From assembly GCF_002812805.1 (NCBI RefSeq), contig NZ_NMUM01000005.1, positions 186,001-250,000 of the forward strand: 64,000 bases of DNA, written 5' to 3'. Made by a program: the position numbers and the translations under genes. Shown here one piece after another: positions 8,171 to 14,955 of this stretch. This DNA comes from Microbacterium lacus (GTDB taxonomy: Bacteria; Actinomycetota; Actinomycetes; Actinomycetales; Microbacteriaceae). The stretch's first letter is position 1. The number at the start of each line of letters is the position of its first letter. The notes under the pieces were generated by a model. That model ran no database searches, had not been told where the DNA came from, and saw only the letters and a program-made list of their open reading frames with translations.

Positions 8171-8517
8171 CGTGTGCTCCTGCTGGCTTGTCGGTACTGG
8201 TCCATGTAGACGTGGAACTGCTGGTCGCTGAGTCGGTTCTCCGCGGCGAGGAACGCAGCCGAGAAGCTCGCTCCTGATGCCCGCCCTTCGCGAATGCTGT
8301 CCGAGACCTCCTGGTCGTAGGCGCGTCGCGCGGAGACAGCGGCCGCGACCGGGTCTGTCACGACTCCCCCGCGCTCGATCAGCGCGGCTTGCTGGTCGAG
8401 GTCTGCGATGAGCCGCTGCAGCACCGCTCGGTCGACGAAGTGGGCCCGGCCTGTGATGGCTCGACCGAGGGCGTCACGCACGGTCTCAAGGTCGTCGGTG
8501 GTTCTGATAGTGGTCAT
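8167..8517 (-). CDS. Phage hypothetical protein, helical
   Basis: 116 residues starting MTTIRTTDDLETVRDALG; its ATG overlaps the previous stop (ATGA). It is predicted mostly helical, with QRLIADLDQQAALIERGG in the middle and FLAAENRLSDQQFHVYMDQY near the end. No cysteine cluster or catalytic motif is visible, and no family is recognised. Confidence 0.55.
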   Translation of the reverse strand: MTTIRTTDDLETVRDALGRAITGRAHFVDRAVLQRLIADLDQQAALIERGGVVTDPVAAAVSARRAYDQEVSDSIREGRASGASFSAAFLAAENRLSDQQFHVYMDQYRQASRSTR

Positions 8518-8705
8518 GGGCACATGCACCTTCCGTTGAGTGCTGTCTCGGTGAAGCAGTCCGGGCACACCGGTCGTTTCTCCTCGACCGGGCACGTGGC
8601 GTGTACCCACCGCATGTCGGCGTTTCGGACGATCAGGTCGCCGACCTGGATGAACCGACCACATTCGGGGCAAACAGCCGGATGTTTCGCTTCGATGGGT
8701 TCCAC
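8514..8705 (-). CDS. Small phage zinc-ribbon protein
   Basis: 63 residues from a GTG just after the stop of the initiator-like gene. It has CPECGRFIQVGDLIVRN, a ribbon-like beta segment, then RWVHATCPVEEKRPVCPDC and a final CMC, so it probably forms one or two zinc ribbons. It is small, coupled to its neighbours, and of unknown role. An 8-bp tandem repeat in the upstream gene could, if it changed length, place this ribbon in frame with the HTH protein (see findings). Confidence 0.6.
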   Translation of the reverse strand: MEPIEAKHPAVCPECGRFIQVGDLIVRNADMRWVHATCPVEEKRPVCPDCFTETALNGRCMCP

Positions 8706-8706
8706 G

Positions 8707-9405
8707 TCAGGCCGCCTTTCGGTCTCGTTCGCATCGGTCGCACGGCAGCGGATAGTCCGGGTGCTGTGAGCACATGCCGCTGACCTCGCCCTTTCGAGGC
8801 GGGACGGGCGTCGGCCGCGACTTCTCGTCGCGCTTCGTCGCTTCGAATCGCATCCGCGCGTTGGCGCACGCCTTGCAGGGTTTGTCGGTTCCCGTGGGGT
8901 GGTGATGGCAGAACGGAGAGGGCGCTGTAGCGCCGCCCCCTCTCCTCTGTTCCTCTGTTCCTCTGTTCCCCTGTTCCCCTGTTCCAGGCGCGAGGGCTCG
9001 CGAGGCTTCGCGAATGTTCGCGCCTGGCTCGCGAATGATCGACTCCTTGTAGTCGTAAGTACCGTCTGGCCTGGGCATTCGTCCCGGCTGAGGCTTGTCG
9101 ACTCGTTGGAACGACTCCCAGAAGGACAGGTAGAGCAACTTCGTGCCGTCAACCTCGTATCGGTGCAGCAGACCCGCTCCCGACAGCTCGGTGAGGGCTT
9201 CCGAGACCCTCGCGACAGTTCGCGAGGAGTCGCGAACTAGATCGCGTTGGAACAGGTCACCGACGATCAGGGCCAGATCGTCCCTGCCGACCCCGTTATC
9301 GTCGACGAACGATTCGAGCCCTTTCAGCACGAGTCGTGCGTCCCAGGAGACGGAGGCGACGCGCTCAGACCTCCAGAACTCGGGCTTAGTGCTGCGAATC
9401 CGCAT
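8707..9405 (-). CDS. HTH replication-initiator-like phage protein
   Basis: 232 residues. The N-terminal domain (MRIRSTKPEFWRSERVASVS, LKGLESFVDDNGVGRDDLAL, VGDLFQRDLVRDSSRTVARV, ELSGAGLLHRYEVDGTKLLY, FWESFQRVDKPQPGRMPRPD) is the winged-helix type common in actinophage replication modules and probably recognises an origin. A low-complexity linker (EQGNRGTEEQRRGGG) follows, then a Cys-rich tail (CKACANAR; PCDRCERDR). The gene carries two clusters of TCGCGA spaced by 10 bp and a five-copy 8-bp tandem repeat, so it may contain the origin it acts on. Function is inferred from family resemblance and position. Confidence 0.7.
   Translation of the reverse strand: MRIRSTKPEFWRSERVASVSWDARLVLKGLESFVDDNGVGRDDLALIVGDLFQRDLVRDSSRTVARVSEALTELSGAGLLHRYEVDGTKLLYLSFWESFQRVDKPQPGRMPRPDGTYDYKESIIREPGANIREASRALAPGTGEQGNRGTEEQRRGGGATAPSPFCHHHPTGTDKPCKACANARMRFEATKRDEKSRPTPVPPRKGEVSGMCSQHPDYPLPCDRCERDRKAA
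8947..8986. repeat. 8-bp tandem repeat, five copies, inside a coding region
   Basis: Five consecutive units of CTGTTCC followed by T, T, C, C, A. They lie in the linker region of the initiator-like gene. Because 8 is not a multiple of 3, gain or loss of a unit changes the reading frame. Confidence 0.9.
8998..9034. repeat. TCGCGA iteron-like cluster A
   Basis: TCGCGA at 8998, 9008 and 9029, with a one-mismatch copy at 9018, giving 10, 10 and 11 bp spacing, about one helical turn. Candidate protein-binding array inside the initiator-like gene. Confidence 0.65.
9210..9235. repeat. TCGCGA iteron-like cluster B
   Basis: Three perfect TCGCGA hexamers at 9210, 9220 and 9230 with exact 10-bp spacing, in the same gene as cluster A. 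Candidate origin iterons or operator. Confidence 0.7.
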
Positions 9406-9706
9406 TGTGGACGGCCTCCATCAGGTCTGTGATCGCGCCCGGTCCCAGCTCGAAGCATTCGGTGAATCCGATCCCTCCGGCTCCGAGCGTCGGCACGGCG
9501 TCCCGCCATGTTTTGAAAGCGCGGGGGCCGAGCTTCGCGGCGACCGCGAGGAGAGTGTGTTCGAGGTCTGTCGTCGCGTTGTGGATAAGCGCGAGGATCT
9601 GCGCGCCGTTCCGCTCGTGCCGGCGCACCCTCGAGGGGAGGATGGTCTGGCCGACTTTCACGATTCCGAGCTGTGGCCAATGGGCGACGTAGACGGTCGT
9701 TCGCAT
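9386..9706 (-). CDS. GIY-YIG/T5orf172-like small protein
   Basis: 106 residues. It begins MRTTVYVAHWPQLGIVKVGQ and continues TILPSRVRRHERNGAQILAL, which fits the pattern of MUG113/T5orf172-type GIY-YIG domains (aromatic start, VKVGxT, Arg in the next helix). Later HTLLAVAAKLGPRAF and FTECFEL also fit. These domains are nucleases in phages and mobile elements. The catalytic Glu is not certain here, so activity is uncertain. It overlaps the gene upstream by 1 bp. Confidence 0.55.
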   Translation of the reverse strand: MRTTVYVAHWPQLGIVKVGQTILPSRVRRHERNGAQILALIHNATTDLEHTLLAVAAKLGPRAFKTWRDAVPTLGAGGIGFTECFELGPGAITDLMEAVHNADSQH

Positions 9707-10050
9707 CAGCTGAACTCCCCGTTGTGGAACGAGAAGAAGTAGGGATCGAGCCACGAGTGAGTCGTGTCGATGTCCGGGTCGTGGACCTCGAAGTCGTATT
9801 GGCGGCGTCGTGACTCGCGCGAGGTGGACTCGACGCCGCGGACGAACTCGCCGAGTTCGTGCTCCTTGCCGTGCTCGTCGACGATGGTCAGAGTCTCGAA
9901 CTTCGTGCCGTGCGTCAGGAAGTCTTTCCAGGCCGTCCACGTCGGAAAGACCTGCCCGTTGAACATCACGAGCGACTTACAGATGTGCAGGCGGATGGTG
10001 ACGTTCTGAGCGCCGGGCGGCGTCCAGTGGGCGTAGTAGTTCGTGCCCAC
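9706..10050 (-). CDS. Phage hypothetical protein
   Basis: 114 residues from a GTG with a perfect AGGAGG 7 nt upstream, which fixes the start at VGTNYYAHW. It contains VTIRLHICKSLVMFNGQVFP, FETLTIVDEHGKEHELGEFV and ends HSWLDPYFFSFHNGEFS. It looks like a compact beta-rich protein rich in aromatics and His. Similar small proteins occur in actinophage early regions, but no function is known to me. Confidence 0.6.
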   Translation of the reverse strand: MGTNYYAHWTPPGAQNVTIRLHICKSLVMFNGQVFPTWTAWKDFLTHGTKFETLTIVDEHGKEHELGEFVRGVESTSRESRRRQYDFEVHDPDIDTTHSWLDPYFFSFHNGEFS

Positions 10051-10061
10051 GGGGGCACCTC

Positions 10062-10445
10062 CTATGGTTCGGGGGCGAGCAGGACGCGAGTCCCGTCGGG
10101 GCTGAGAAGCCACCTCCGTGCGCGCCAGTCGACGAGCGGGATGGTGGCGGGGTTGGTGCCTTGCCGGAGGTTGAAGCCGCGCTCTCGGGCTTCGTCGCGG
10201 TGGCTTTCGATGTGCTCGTGGCATCCGGTGGTCGCTGATCCGTGTACGAGCACGAGGTTGTGGGCCTGGTTCGTGTCGGCGAGGCGCGAGCCACCCATCG
10301 CGCGAGCGCGACGGTGCTGCAGCGAGTAGTGGCCCCAGTCGATGAGCACGGGCTTCCCGCACCACTGGCAGCGCGGGACACCCTGCGCGTCGGTGTCCCG
10401 CGCGACGACGATCCAGCGTGTCTTCGGCGTGACCGCAGCGCTCAT
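10062..10445 (-). CDS. HNH endonuclease
   Basis: 127 residues starting MSAAVTPKTRW (ATGA overlap with the gene before it). The zinc/HNH pattern is CQWCGKP, then HYSLQHRRARAMGGSR, NQAHNLVLVHGSATTGCHEH and IESHRDEARERGF, a standard phage HNH nuclease layout. It may nick or cut DNA in replication, recombination or packaging. The target is unknown. Confidence 0.82.
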   Translation of the reverse strand: MSAAVTPKTRWIVVARDTDAQGVPRCQWCGKPVLIDWGHYSLQHRRARAMGGSRLADTNQAHNLVLVHGSATTGCHEHIESHRDEARERGFNLRQGTNPATIPLVDWRARRWLLSPDGTRVLLAPEP

Positions 10446-10708
10446 ATCGGGATGATGTCGAACGTCTCGGAGAGCGGCTTCCACGAGCCGTTACACGACG
10501 AGCACTTGAACACCATCCCGAACGCGCTCTGAGCACCGATCCTGCGATGGTGGGCTTCGCAAACGAGGTTCCGCTTGCCGCACGCCTTGCATCGGTAGTT
10601 CCACGCGGCTTCGTTCGAGCATCCAGGTACCTCGCACGGCACTTCTTCTTCGAGGTCGACCCACGACAGGTCGATGTCCGTGCCCTCGATCGGCGCGACC
10701 GTGCTCAC
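10442..10708 (-). CDS. Phage zinc-ribbon protein
   Basis: 88 residues. An acidic N-terminus is followed by CEVPGCSNEAAWNYRCKACG, CEAHHRRIG and a final CSSCNGSW, giving two or three zinc knuckles. It is coupled to both neighbours (4-bp overlaps). Probably binds nucleic acid or a partner protein; no family recognised. Confidence 0.6.
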   Translation of the reverse strand: MSTVAPIEGTDIDLSWVDLEEEVPCEVPGCSNEAAWNYRCKACGKRNLVCEAHHRRIGAQSAFGMVFKCSSCNGSWKPLSETFDIIPI

Positions 10709-11100
10709 CGGTGGCCCATCATCGCGGCGTGGTTCGCCTTGTTGATGTTGAGCAGGCCGTTGAAGCGCGTCGTGTAAGCCTTGAGTGAGTCGGCAGCGTA
10801 GTGCCAGGCGACCTTCGCGTTGTCACGCGCAAGCCGCTCATCCATCGCGTCGACGAGCGCACGGGACCGCGCGTACGTGGCGGTCTTCCCTTCGTCGAGG
10901 TAGTGCGCGCGTCGCTCCTCGATCTTCGCGAGCAGGGCCCGCTCTTTCGCGTAGCGATCCTCGTTCAGCGCCGCGAGCTCTCCGGGCAGCTGCTCGAGCC
11001 TCTCTCCGAGGACGACGATGAGCTGCTCGAGCTCTGGGGGGTTCGTCGTGTCGAACTCGACGATCTCGCCGGCGGCGGTGATGACCTCGACGATGCTCAC
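10705..11100 (-). CDS. Phage coiled-coil protein
   Basis: 131 residues from a GTG overlapping the RecT-like gene's stop (GTGA); a longer upstream extension would read through that gene and was rejected. After a short beta start (VEVITAAGEIVEF) the protein is a long charged helix (LEQLIVVLGERLEQLPGELA through KIEERRAHYLDEG and AMDERLARDNAKVAW), so a coiled coil is likely. It ends NINKANHAAMMGHR. Being coupled to the RecT-like and exonuclease genes suggests a recombination accessory, which is inference. Confidence 0.6.
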   Translation of the reverse strand: MSIVEVITAAGEIVEFDTTNPPELEQLIVVLGERLEQLPGELAALNEDRYAKERALLAKIEERRAHYLDEGKTATYARSRALVDAMDERLARDNAKVAWHYAADSLKAYTTRFNGLLNINKANHAAMMGHR

Positions 11101-11681
11101 GTGGCCGCCTTCGCTTCCCTCGCGAGCACGCCGACACGGGTGAGCCCGACCGTGCGGATCACGTCGGTGAAGTCTCCGGACTCTTTCGCCCATCCCATGA
11201 TGGTGTTCACGTCTTCTGCCGTCTTGGCGTCCCGAATGAGAGCGGCGTAGTCCGTGGCCGGCTCCTTGGCAGCCGGCGCGGGCGACGAATCGACCGGCGA
11301 CACCCACGTGCTCTCCTCGGCGACCTGTCGATCCTGGATGACGTCACGGAACGCGCGGCGGAGCGCGGCACGGACGGCCGCGGCGCCGAACAGAGCGTGG
11401 GGTGCCTTGAGCCACCTCGAAAGCCAGAACATGCCTTCCTCCGTGGCGGCATCGGGAACGGACTCGTCCCAGCCGATCGTGACGACCGTGTCGATCTTGA
11501 CGCCCTTGCGGCAGACGGTCGCCCGCGCGTACTTCGGATGCGTCACGTCCTCCGTGAGGACCATGAACGGCACCCACACGGTGAGGTCATCGGAGAACTC
11601 GACGACGGTGCCACGCCACTCGCCCGTAGCGATAGCCGCGCGCTCGAACTCGGCGATGGTCTCCTTCACTTCGTCGCTCAT
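11097..11681 (-). CDS. Short RecT/Red-beta-like annealing protein
   Basis: 194 residues, overlapping the exonuclease stop by 4 bp. Two stretches resemble RecT/Bet proteins: KYARATVCRKGVKIDTVVTI (compare the ATVYRKG segment of the family) and WLKAPHALFGAAAVRAALRR followed by AFRDVI (compare the family's MPHxML...ALALRKAF segment). It is shorter than usual RecT (about 260 or more residues), lacking much of the N-terminal part. The exonuclease-then-annealer order is the standard phage pairing that promotes strand annealing. The assignment is by motif and context. Confidence 0.6.
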   Translation of the reverse strand: MSDEVKETIAEFERAAIATGEWRGTVVEFSDDLTVWVPFMVLTEDVTHPKYARATVCRKGVKIDTVVTIGWDESVPDAATEEGMFWLSRWLKAPHALFGAAAVRAALRRAFRDVIQDRQVAEESTWVSPVDSSPAPAAKEPATDYAALIRDAKTAEDVNTIMGWAKESGDFTDVIRTVGLTRVGVLAREAKAAT

Positions 11682-12283
11682 GCGCTCAGCTCTCTCTCGA
11701 ACGCGCGCGCGGCGCGCAGCGCGAACAGAAGGTCATCGGCCAGCGGAATGAGCTTCAACTGGATCTGGACGATCTTCGGATGGTCCCGCTCGATGCGGAT
11801 GGATTTCGGGTTGCCCTGGCGGAGTTCACCGTTACGGAGGATCTCGCCCCACACCCACTCGACCCAGTCGGCCTCGGGGAAGCAGTAGAGCTGGAACGCG
11901 ACCTGCCTCCACTCGGCAAGAGTCGGACCGGTCACGATGATGCCGTGCTTCGCTTTCACCTCTGCGAGGCCGACCCGGCCGTTCGGTAGCTCGAGGATGC
12001 CGTCGGGTGTGCATGCGTGCCCGGGCTCGCGTTCCGAATGGATCAACGCGGTGTTGCCCGGGATGCCAGCCCACGCGAGCAACATCGGCTCCCATCGCTG
12101 GCCCGACGCTGTGTACGCGTTGCCGAGCCAGGCACGATCGGCGAGCTTGCTTTTGAGGACCGACTCGACCGATGACTCGCGCGCGAGCGCTTTCGCGTCA
12201 GACGCCCCCACGATGTCGTAGCGTGCCCGCAGCCAGGACTCTCGGCTATCACCGGCGTCGATGATGCGATCGCGCCAGCTCAT
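11678..12283 (-). CDS. YqaJ-type phage exonuclease
   Basis: 201 residues. It follows the lambda-exo/YqaJ pattern of the PD-(D/E)XK superfamily: WLRARYDIVGASDAKALARE at the N-terminus, ASGQRWEPMLLAWAG (acidic residue in a helix), HACTPDGILE (catalytic Asp) and VGLAEVKAKHG (the ExK pair), then VAFQLYCFPEADWVEWVWGE. It would resect dsDNA ends 5' to 3' to expose ssDNA for the annealing protein encoded next. The ATG overlaps the ATPase gene's stop (ATGA). Confidence 0.85.
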   Translation of the reverse strand: MSWRDRIIDAGDSRESWLRARYDIVGASDAKALARESSVESVLKSKLADRAWLGNAYTASGQRWEPMLLAWAGIPGNTALIHSEREPGHACTPDGILELPNGRVGLAEVKAKHGIIVTGPTLAEWRQVAFQLYCFPEADWVEWVWGEILRNGELRQGNPKSIRIERDHPKIVQIQLKLIPLADDLLFALRAARAFERELSA

Positions 12284-13215
12284 CCCGCGGCGTCCTGCAG
12301 CTCGCCGTCGACGATCGTGAAGCCGATCGCCCGGGACTGGTCGCGGTCCCGCTCCATGAGTACCGTGTACCCGCGCTCATCGGCCATCGCCTCGATCGCC
12401 TCGACTGATTTCTCGTCGAGCAAGTCGCCGTCCTTGACGATGACGAGACGCAGCTTCGGATTCCCGGCCGTGGCGATCGCGAATGCGACCGAGCGGCGGG
12501 CCGCGGAGTTGGTCTGCGAGAACGGGATGCCGTTGAACGTGATGCCCTCTTCGTCGACCGATAGGCCGTCGACGGGGAACACGGCCTCGGCGAGCGCGGC
12601 GCGCTTTCGTGCGTCGATGTCGTCGAGGTTGGTCTGCGCGGCGGCGTGGTAGTCGGCAGCTCGGGCGAGCTGCGCCTCGAGTTCGTGGTACTCGGCCGCT
12701 GCGCGCACGGCGTCGTTGATGTCCTCGACGTCACGGAGGCGGGCGCGCATCGGCTCGGTGTCGATGAGGTCCGCAAGCGATGTCTCGGCAGCTTCGTCGA
12801 GCGCGGCCCGCGCCGCGACGAGTTCAGCCTCAAGGTCGCGGATCTGGTTCTCGATCGCGCTGACGTTCAGTCTCGCTCGCTCGACGGATCGGTTGTGGGC
12901 GTCGGCCTCGCGGATCTCGTCGAGGATGTCCGTGGCGGAGACCTTCTCGGCCGGCAGGTCGGCCGCGGGCTTCGGCATGGAGTGGAGGGCGCCCTGCAGG
13001 CGCTTCAACTCTCGCCCGGCGTCTGCTCGCCGCGACTCCGCGCCTGCTTTCTGCCGTGCCAGTTCGTCGAGGTCGATAGGCAGGTCGACCTTCGCGAGCA
13101 GAGCGTCGCGCTGCTTCTTCTCGTCGAGGTTCAGGAACGCGACGGGGTCGAAGATGAGACCGCCGGTGAGTTCGGCGACGATCTCGGCGGGGCGGCTGTA
13201 CTTGGCGCCGTCTAG
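12280..13215 (-). pseudogene. AAA/SMC-like phage ATPase, N-terminus removed by IS
   Basis: An open frame of 311 residues begins inside the target site at LDGAKYSRPAEIVAELTGG and has no start codon there; an in-frame TGA lies upstream within the IS. The centre is long coiled coil (ERARLNVSAIENQIRDLEAE and following), and the C-terminus has NPKLRLVIVKDGDLLDEKSV, a Walker B/D-loop-like segment of SbcC/RecN-type ATPases. Walker A, expected at the N-terminus, is missing. The IS has therefore broken the gene, or two loci have been joined here. A short product from the internal ATG at 13008 (242 residues) is possible but would lack the ATP-binding half. Confidence 0.75.
13212..13215. repeat. Left target-site copy CTAG
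   Basis: CTAG directly outside the left IS end, matching CTAG outside the right end. In the phage frame it supplies the Leu-Asp codons before GGAK. CTAG is palindromic, so it does not by itself prove a single insertion event. Confidence 0.75.
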
Positions 13216-13232
13216 GTGCGTGGGTCAGATCC
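13216..13232 (+). repeat. IS left terminal inverted repeat
   Basis: Inward sequence GTGCGTGGGTCAGATCC, matching the inverted right end apart from one substitution and one extra base. Confidence 0.8.
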
Positions 13233-13292
13233 TTCCGTTAACGCGCCGGGGTGAATCCGGTGGATAGCGCGGGGTGCTGGGAGAATCGATTC

Positions 13293-14762
13293 ATGACGGT
13301 GACTGCCAGCCTGGAGGGTCTGTTCGAGGTCGAGCCGGGTGAGGCGCGGGCGCCGGGATCGGCTGCACCGGCGGGTGCGGGCAAGACGTTCCGTGGGTAT
13401 GACCAGGGGCAGTGTTTCCTGCTCCCGCCGAGTCTGGATGACTGGCTGGACGAGGATGATGAGGCCCGGTTCATCTCCGAGGTCGTCGAAGAGCTCTTGG
13501 ATCTGACGCCGGTCTACGCGTCGTACGCGTCCGCCTCGGGTGCGCCTCCGTATGACCCGCGGATGATGTTGAAGCTGCTGCTGTTCGCGTACGCGACGGG
13601 CGTGACCTCGTCTCGTGAGTTGGAGCGGCGCTGCAAGCGCGATATCGCCTTCCGGTGGCTGTCGGGCAACCAGGCGCCCGACTACCGGTCGCTGGCCCGG
13701 TTTCGTCGGCGTCACCTGGATGCCCTGCCGGGGTTGTTCCTGCAGGTGCTGCGGGTCTGCGCGGAGGCGGGGCTGGTGCGGTTGGGGCGGGTCGCGCTGG
13801 ATGGCACGAAGCTGGCTGCGAACGCGTCGCGGCATAAGGCGATGAGCTATGACCGGATCGTGCCGAAGATCGATCAGCTCCAAGCCGAGGTCGCTGCGCT
13901 GCTCGCCGAGGCGGAGGCGGTCGATGAGGCCGAGGATCAGCAGTTCGGCCAGGACCGGCGCGGGGACGAGGTCGCCCCGGAGCTGGCCCGCCGTGAGGGG
14001 CGCCTGGCAAAACTACGTGCCGCGAAGGACGCGATCGAGGCCGACGCCGCCGAGAAGGCGGCAGCCGTGGCGCGGAAGAAGGCCGACGCCGCCGGTCAGC
14101 CCCCTGAGCAGGCCGACGCGGCCGTCGCGACTGCGGTGGACACGGCGGCGCCGAAGCCGAAAGCGCAACGCAATTTCACCGATCCTGAGGCGCGGATGAT
14201 GAAGACGGTCCGCGGCTTCGATTACGCGTTCAACGCGCAGGCCGTTGTCGATGAGGGCCACCAGATCGTGTTGAGCGCCGAGGTCACCCAGCAGGCCACC
14301 GATATCCAGCAGTTCGTCCCGATGGCCGAGCAGACCCTACGGAACCTCGACGCGGCAGGAATCGAGCGTTCCCCAGAGGTCGTCCTCGCTGACGCGGGCT
14401 ACTGCTCGGAAGCCAACCTCGAAGCCGCCGACGATCTGGACGCACAGGTGTTGATCGCGACGGGACGGCAACGTCACGGCGAGAGCTTCCCTACCGCCGG
14501 CGCCCCGGACCCGGCCCCAGAGGACGCGAGCCGGCGGGAGCGGATGGCGCACGCGCTGCGCACCGAGCAGGGCCGCACCGACTACGCGCGCCGCAAAGCC
14601 ATCGTTGAACCCGCGTTCGGGCAGATGAAGACCCGGCAAAACGCCGGACAGCTCCGGCTACGCGGACTCGCCGGCGCCCAAGGCGAATGGCTACTCCACA
14701 CGATCTGCCACAACCTCCGCAAGCTCCGCGTCGCTACAGCCGCCGGGCTGGCGCCCGCATAG
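13293..14762 (+). CDS. IS1182-family transposase
   Basis: 489 residues from MTVTASLEG; the earlier ATG at 13251 adds 14 residues near the IS end and is less likely. The N-terminal helical region (LDDWLDEDDEARFISEVVEE, MMLKLLLFAYATGVTSSREL) is typical of IS1182/IS1380-like DDE transposases. The catalytic triad fits D170 (RVALDGTKLAAN), D367 (VVLADAGYCSEANLE) and E439 (KAIVEPAFGQMKTRQNAG). A long charged coiled-coil insertion rich in Ala, Glu and Lys (about residues 195-290) lies between the first two Asp. The frame is intact, so the element is probably active. Confidence 0.92.
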   Translation: MTVTASLEGLFEVEPGEARAPGSAAPAGAGKTFRGYDQGQCFLLPPSLDDWLDEDDEARFISEVVEELLDLTPVYASYASASGAPPYDPRMMLKLLLFAYATGVTSSRELERRCKRDIAFRWLSGNQAPDYRSLARFRRRHLDALPGLFLQVLRVCAEAGLVRLGRVALDGTKLAANASRHKAMSYDRIVPKIDQLQAEVAALLAEAEAVDEAEDQQFGQDRRGDEVAPELARREGRLAKLRAAKDAIEADAAEKAAAVARKKADAAGQPPEQADAAVATAVDTAAPKPKAQRNFTDPEARMMKTVRGFDYAFNAQAVVDEGHQIVLSAEVTQQATDIQQFVPMAEQTLRNLDAAGIERSPEVVLADAGYCSEANLEAADDLDAQVLIATGRQRHGESFPTAGAPDPAPEDASRRERMAHALRTEQGRTDYARRKAIVEPAFGQMKTRQNAGQLRLRGLAGAQGEWLLHTICHNLRKLRVATAAGLAPA

Positions 14763-14922
14763 GCCTCCCCAGGGGTCCCTGGGCGTCACAGCACGCACCG
14801 ACAGTCGCCACGAGCCCCTCGCCGTGCGATCCCGCACGCTCTCACACCGCAACGGCCCGCCCGTTCCCGTTCGCGACCGTCAGCGCGCGATGCCAGAGTC
14901 AACGCCGCGCGCCACGCCACCC

Positions 14923-14939
14923 GATTCTGACCCGCGCAC
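14923..14939 (-). repeat. IS right terminal inverted repeat
   Basis: Reads GTGCGCGGGTCAGAATC inward on the minus strand. About 160 bp of non-coding IS DNA (14763-14922) separates it from the transposase stop; no gene or clear -35 box was seen there. Confidence 0.8.
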
Positions 14940-14946
14940 CTAGACT
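14940..14946 (+). promoter_or_regulatory. murC -10 box overlapping the IS target site
   Basis: TAGACT at 14941-14946 shares its TAG with the CTAG outside the IS. It lies 9 nt before the murC ATG, with no room for a Shine-Dalgarno, so a leaderless or nearly leaderless transcript is likely. Everything upstream of this box is now IS sequence. No good -35 hexamer is visible there. Confidence 0.55.
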
Positions 14947-14955
14947 TATCGGGCC

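Larger units (their letters stand above)
1..13215 (-). mobile_element. Phage early/replication region (partial prophage)
   Basis: A run of about 27 minus-strand genes, nearly all overlapping by 1-4 bp (ATGA or GTGA junctions), encodes typical actinophage early functions: exonuclease, RecT-like protein, SSB, RuvC-like resolvase, NrdH, two DNA methyltransferases, HNH proteins, an HTH initiator-like protein and small Cys-rich proteins. No integrase, terminase, capsid or lysis gene is seen, so only part of a phage genome is present. It continues past the left edge and is cut off on the right by an insertion sequence. Whether the phage is functional, and whether it really adjoins murC in the chromosome, cannot be settled from this window. 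Confidence 0.85.
13216..14939 (+). mobile_element. IS1182-type insertion sequence
   Basis: A 1724-bp element bounded by imperfect terminal inverted repeats: GTGCGTGGGTCAGATC reading in from the left and GTGCGCGGGTCAGAATC reading in from the right, with one substitution and one indel. It holds one transposase gene reading toward murC. CTAG flanks both ends. The element separates truncated phage DNA from murC and is complete, so it may still be able to move. Confidence 0.88.

Noticed and set aside
1..13215. Prophage integrase, attachment site or CRISPR array
   Set aside because: Looked for serine or tyrosine integrase motifs, direct repeats near the ends, and spaced repeats; none was seen.
13251..13292. 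Longer transposase start
   Set aside because: The extra 14 residues are not typical, and the ATG at 13293 gives the usual IS1182 start.
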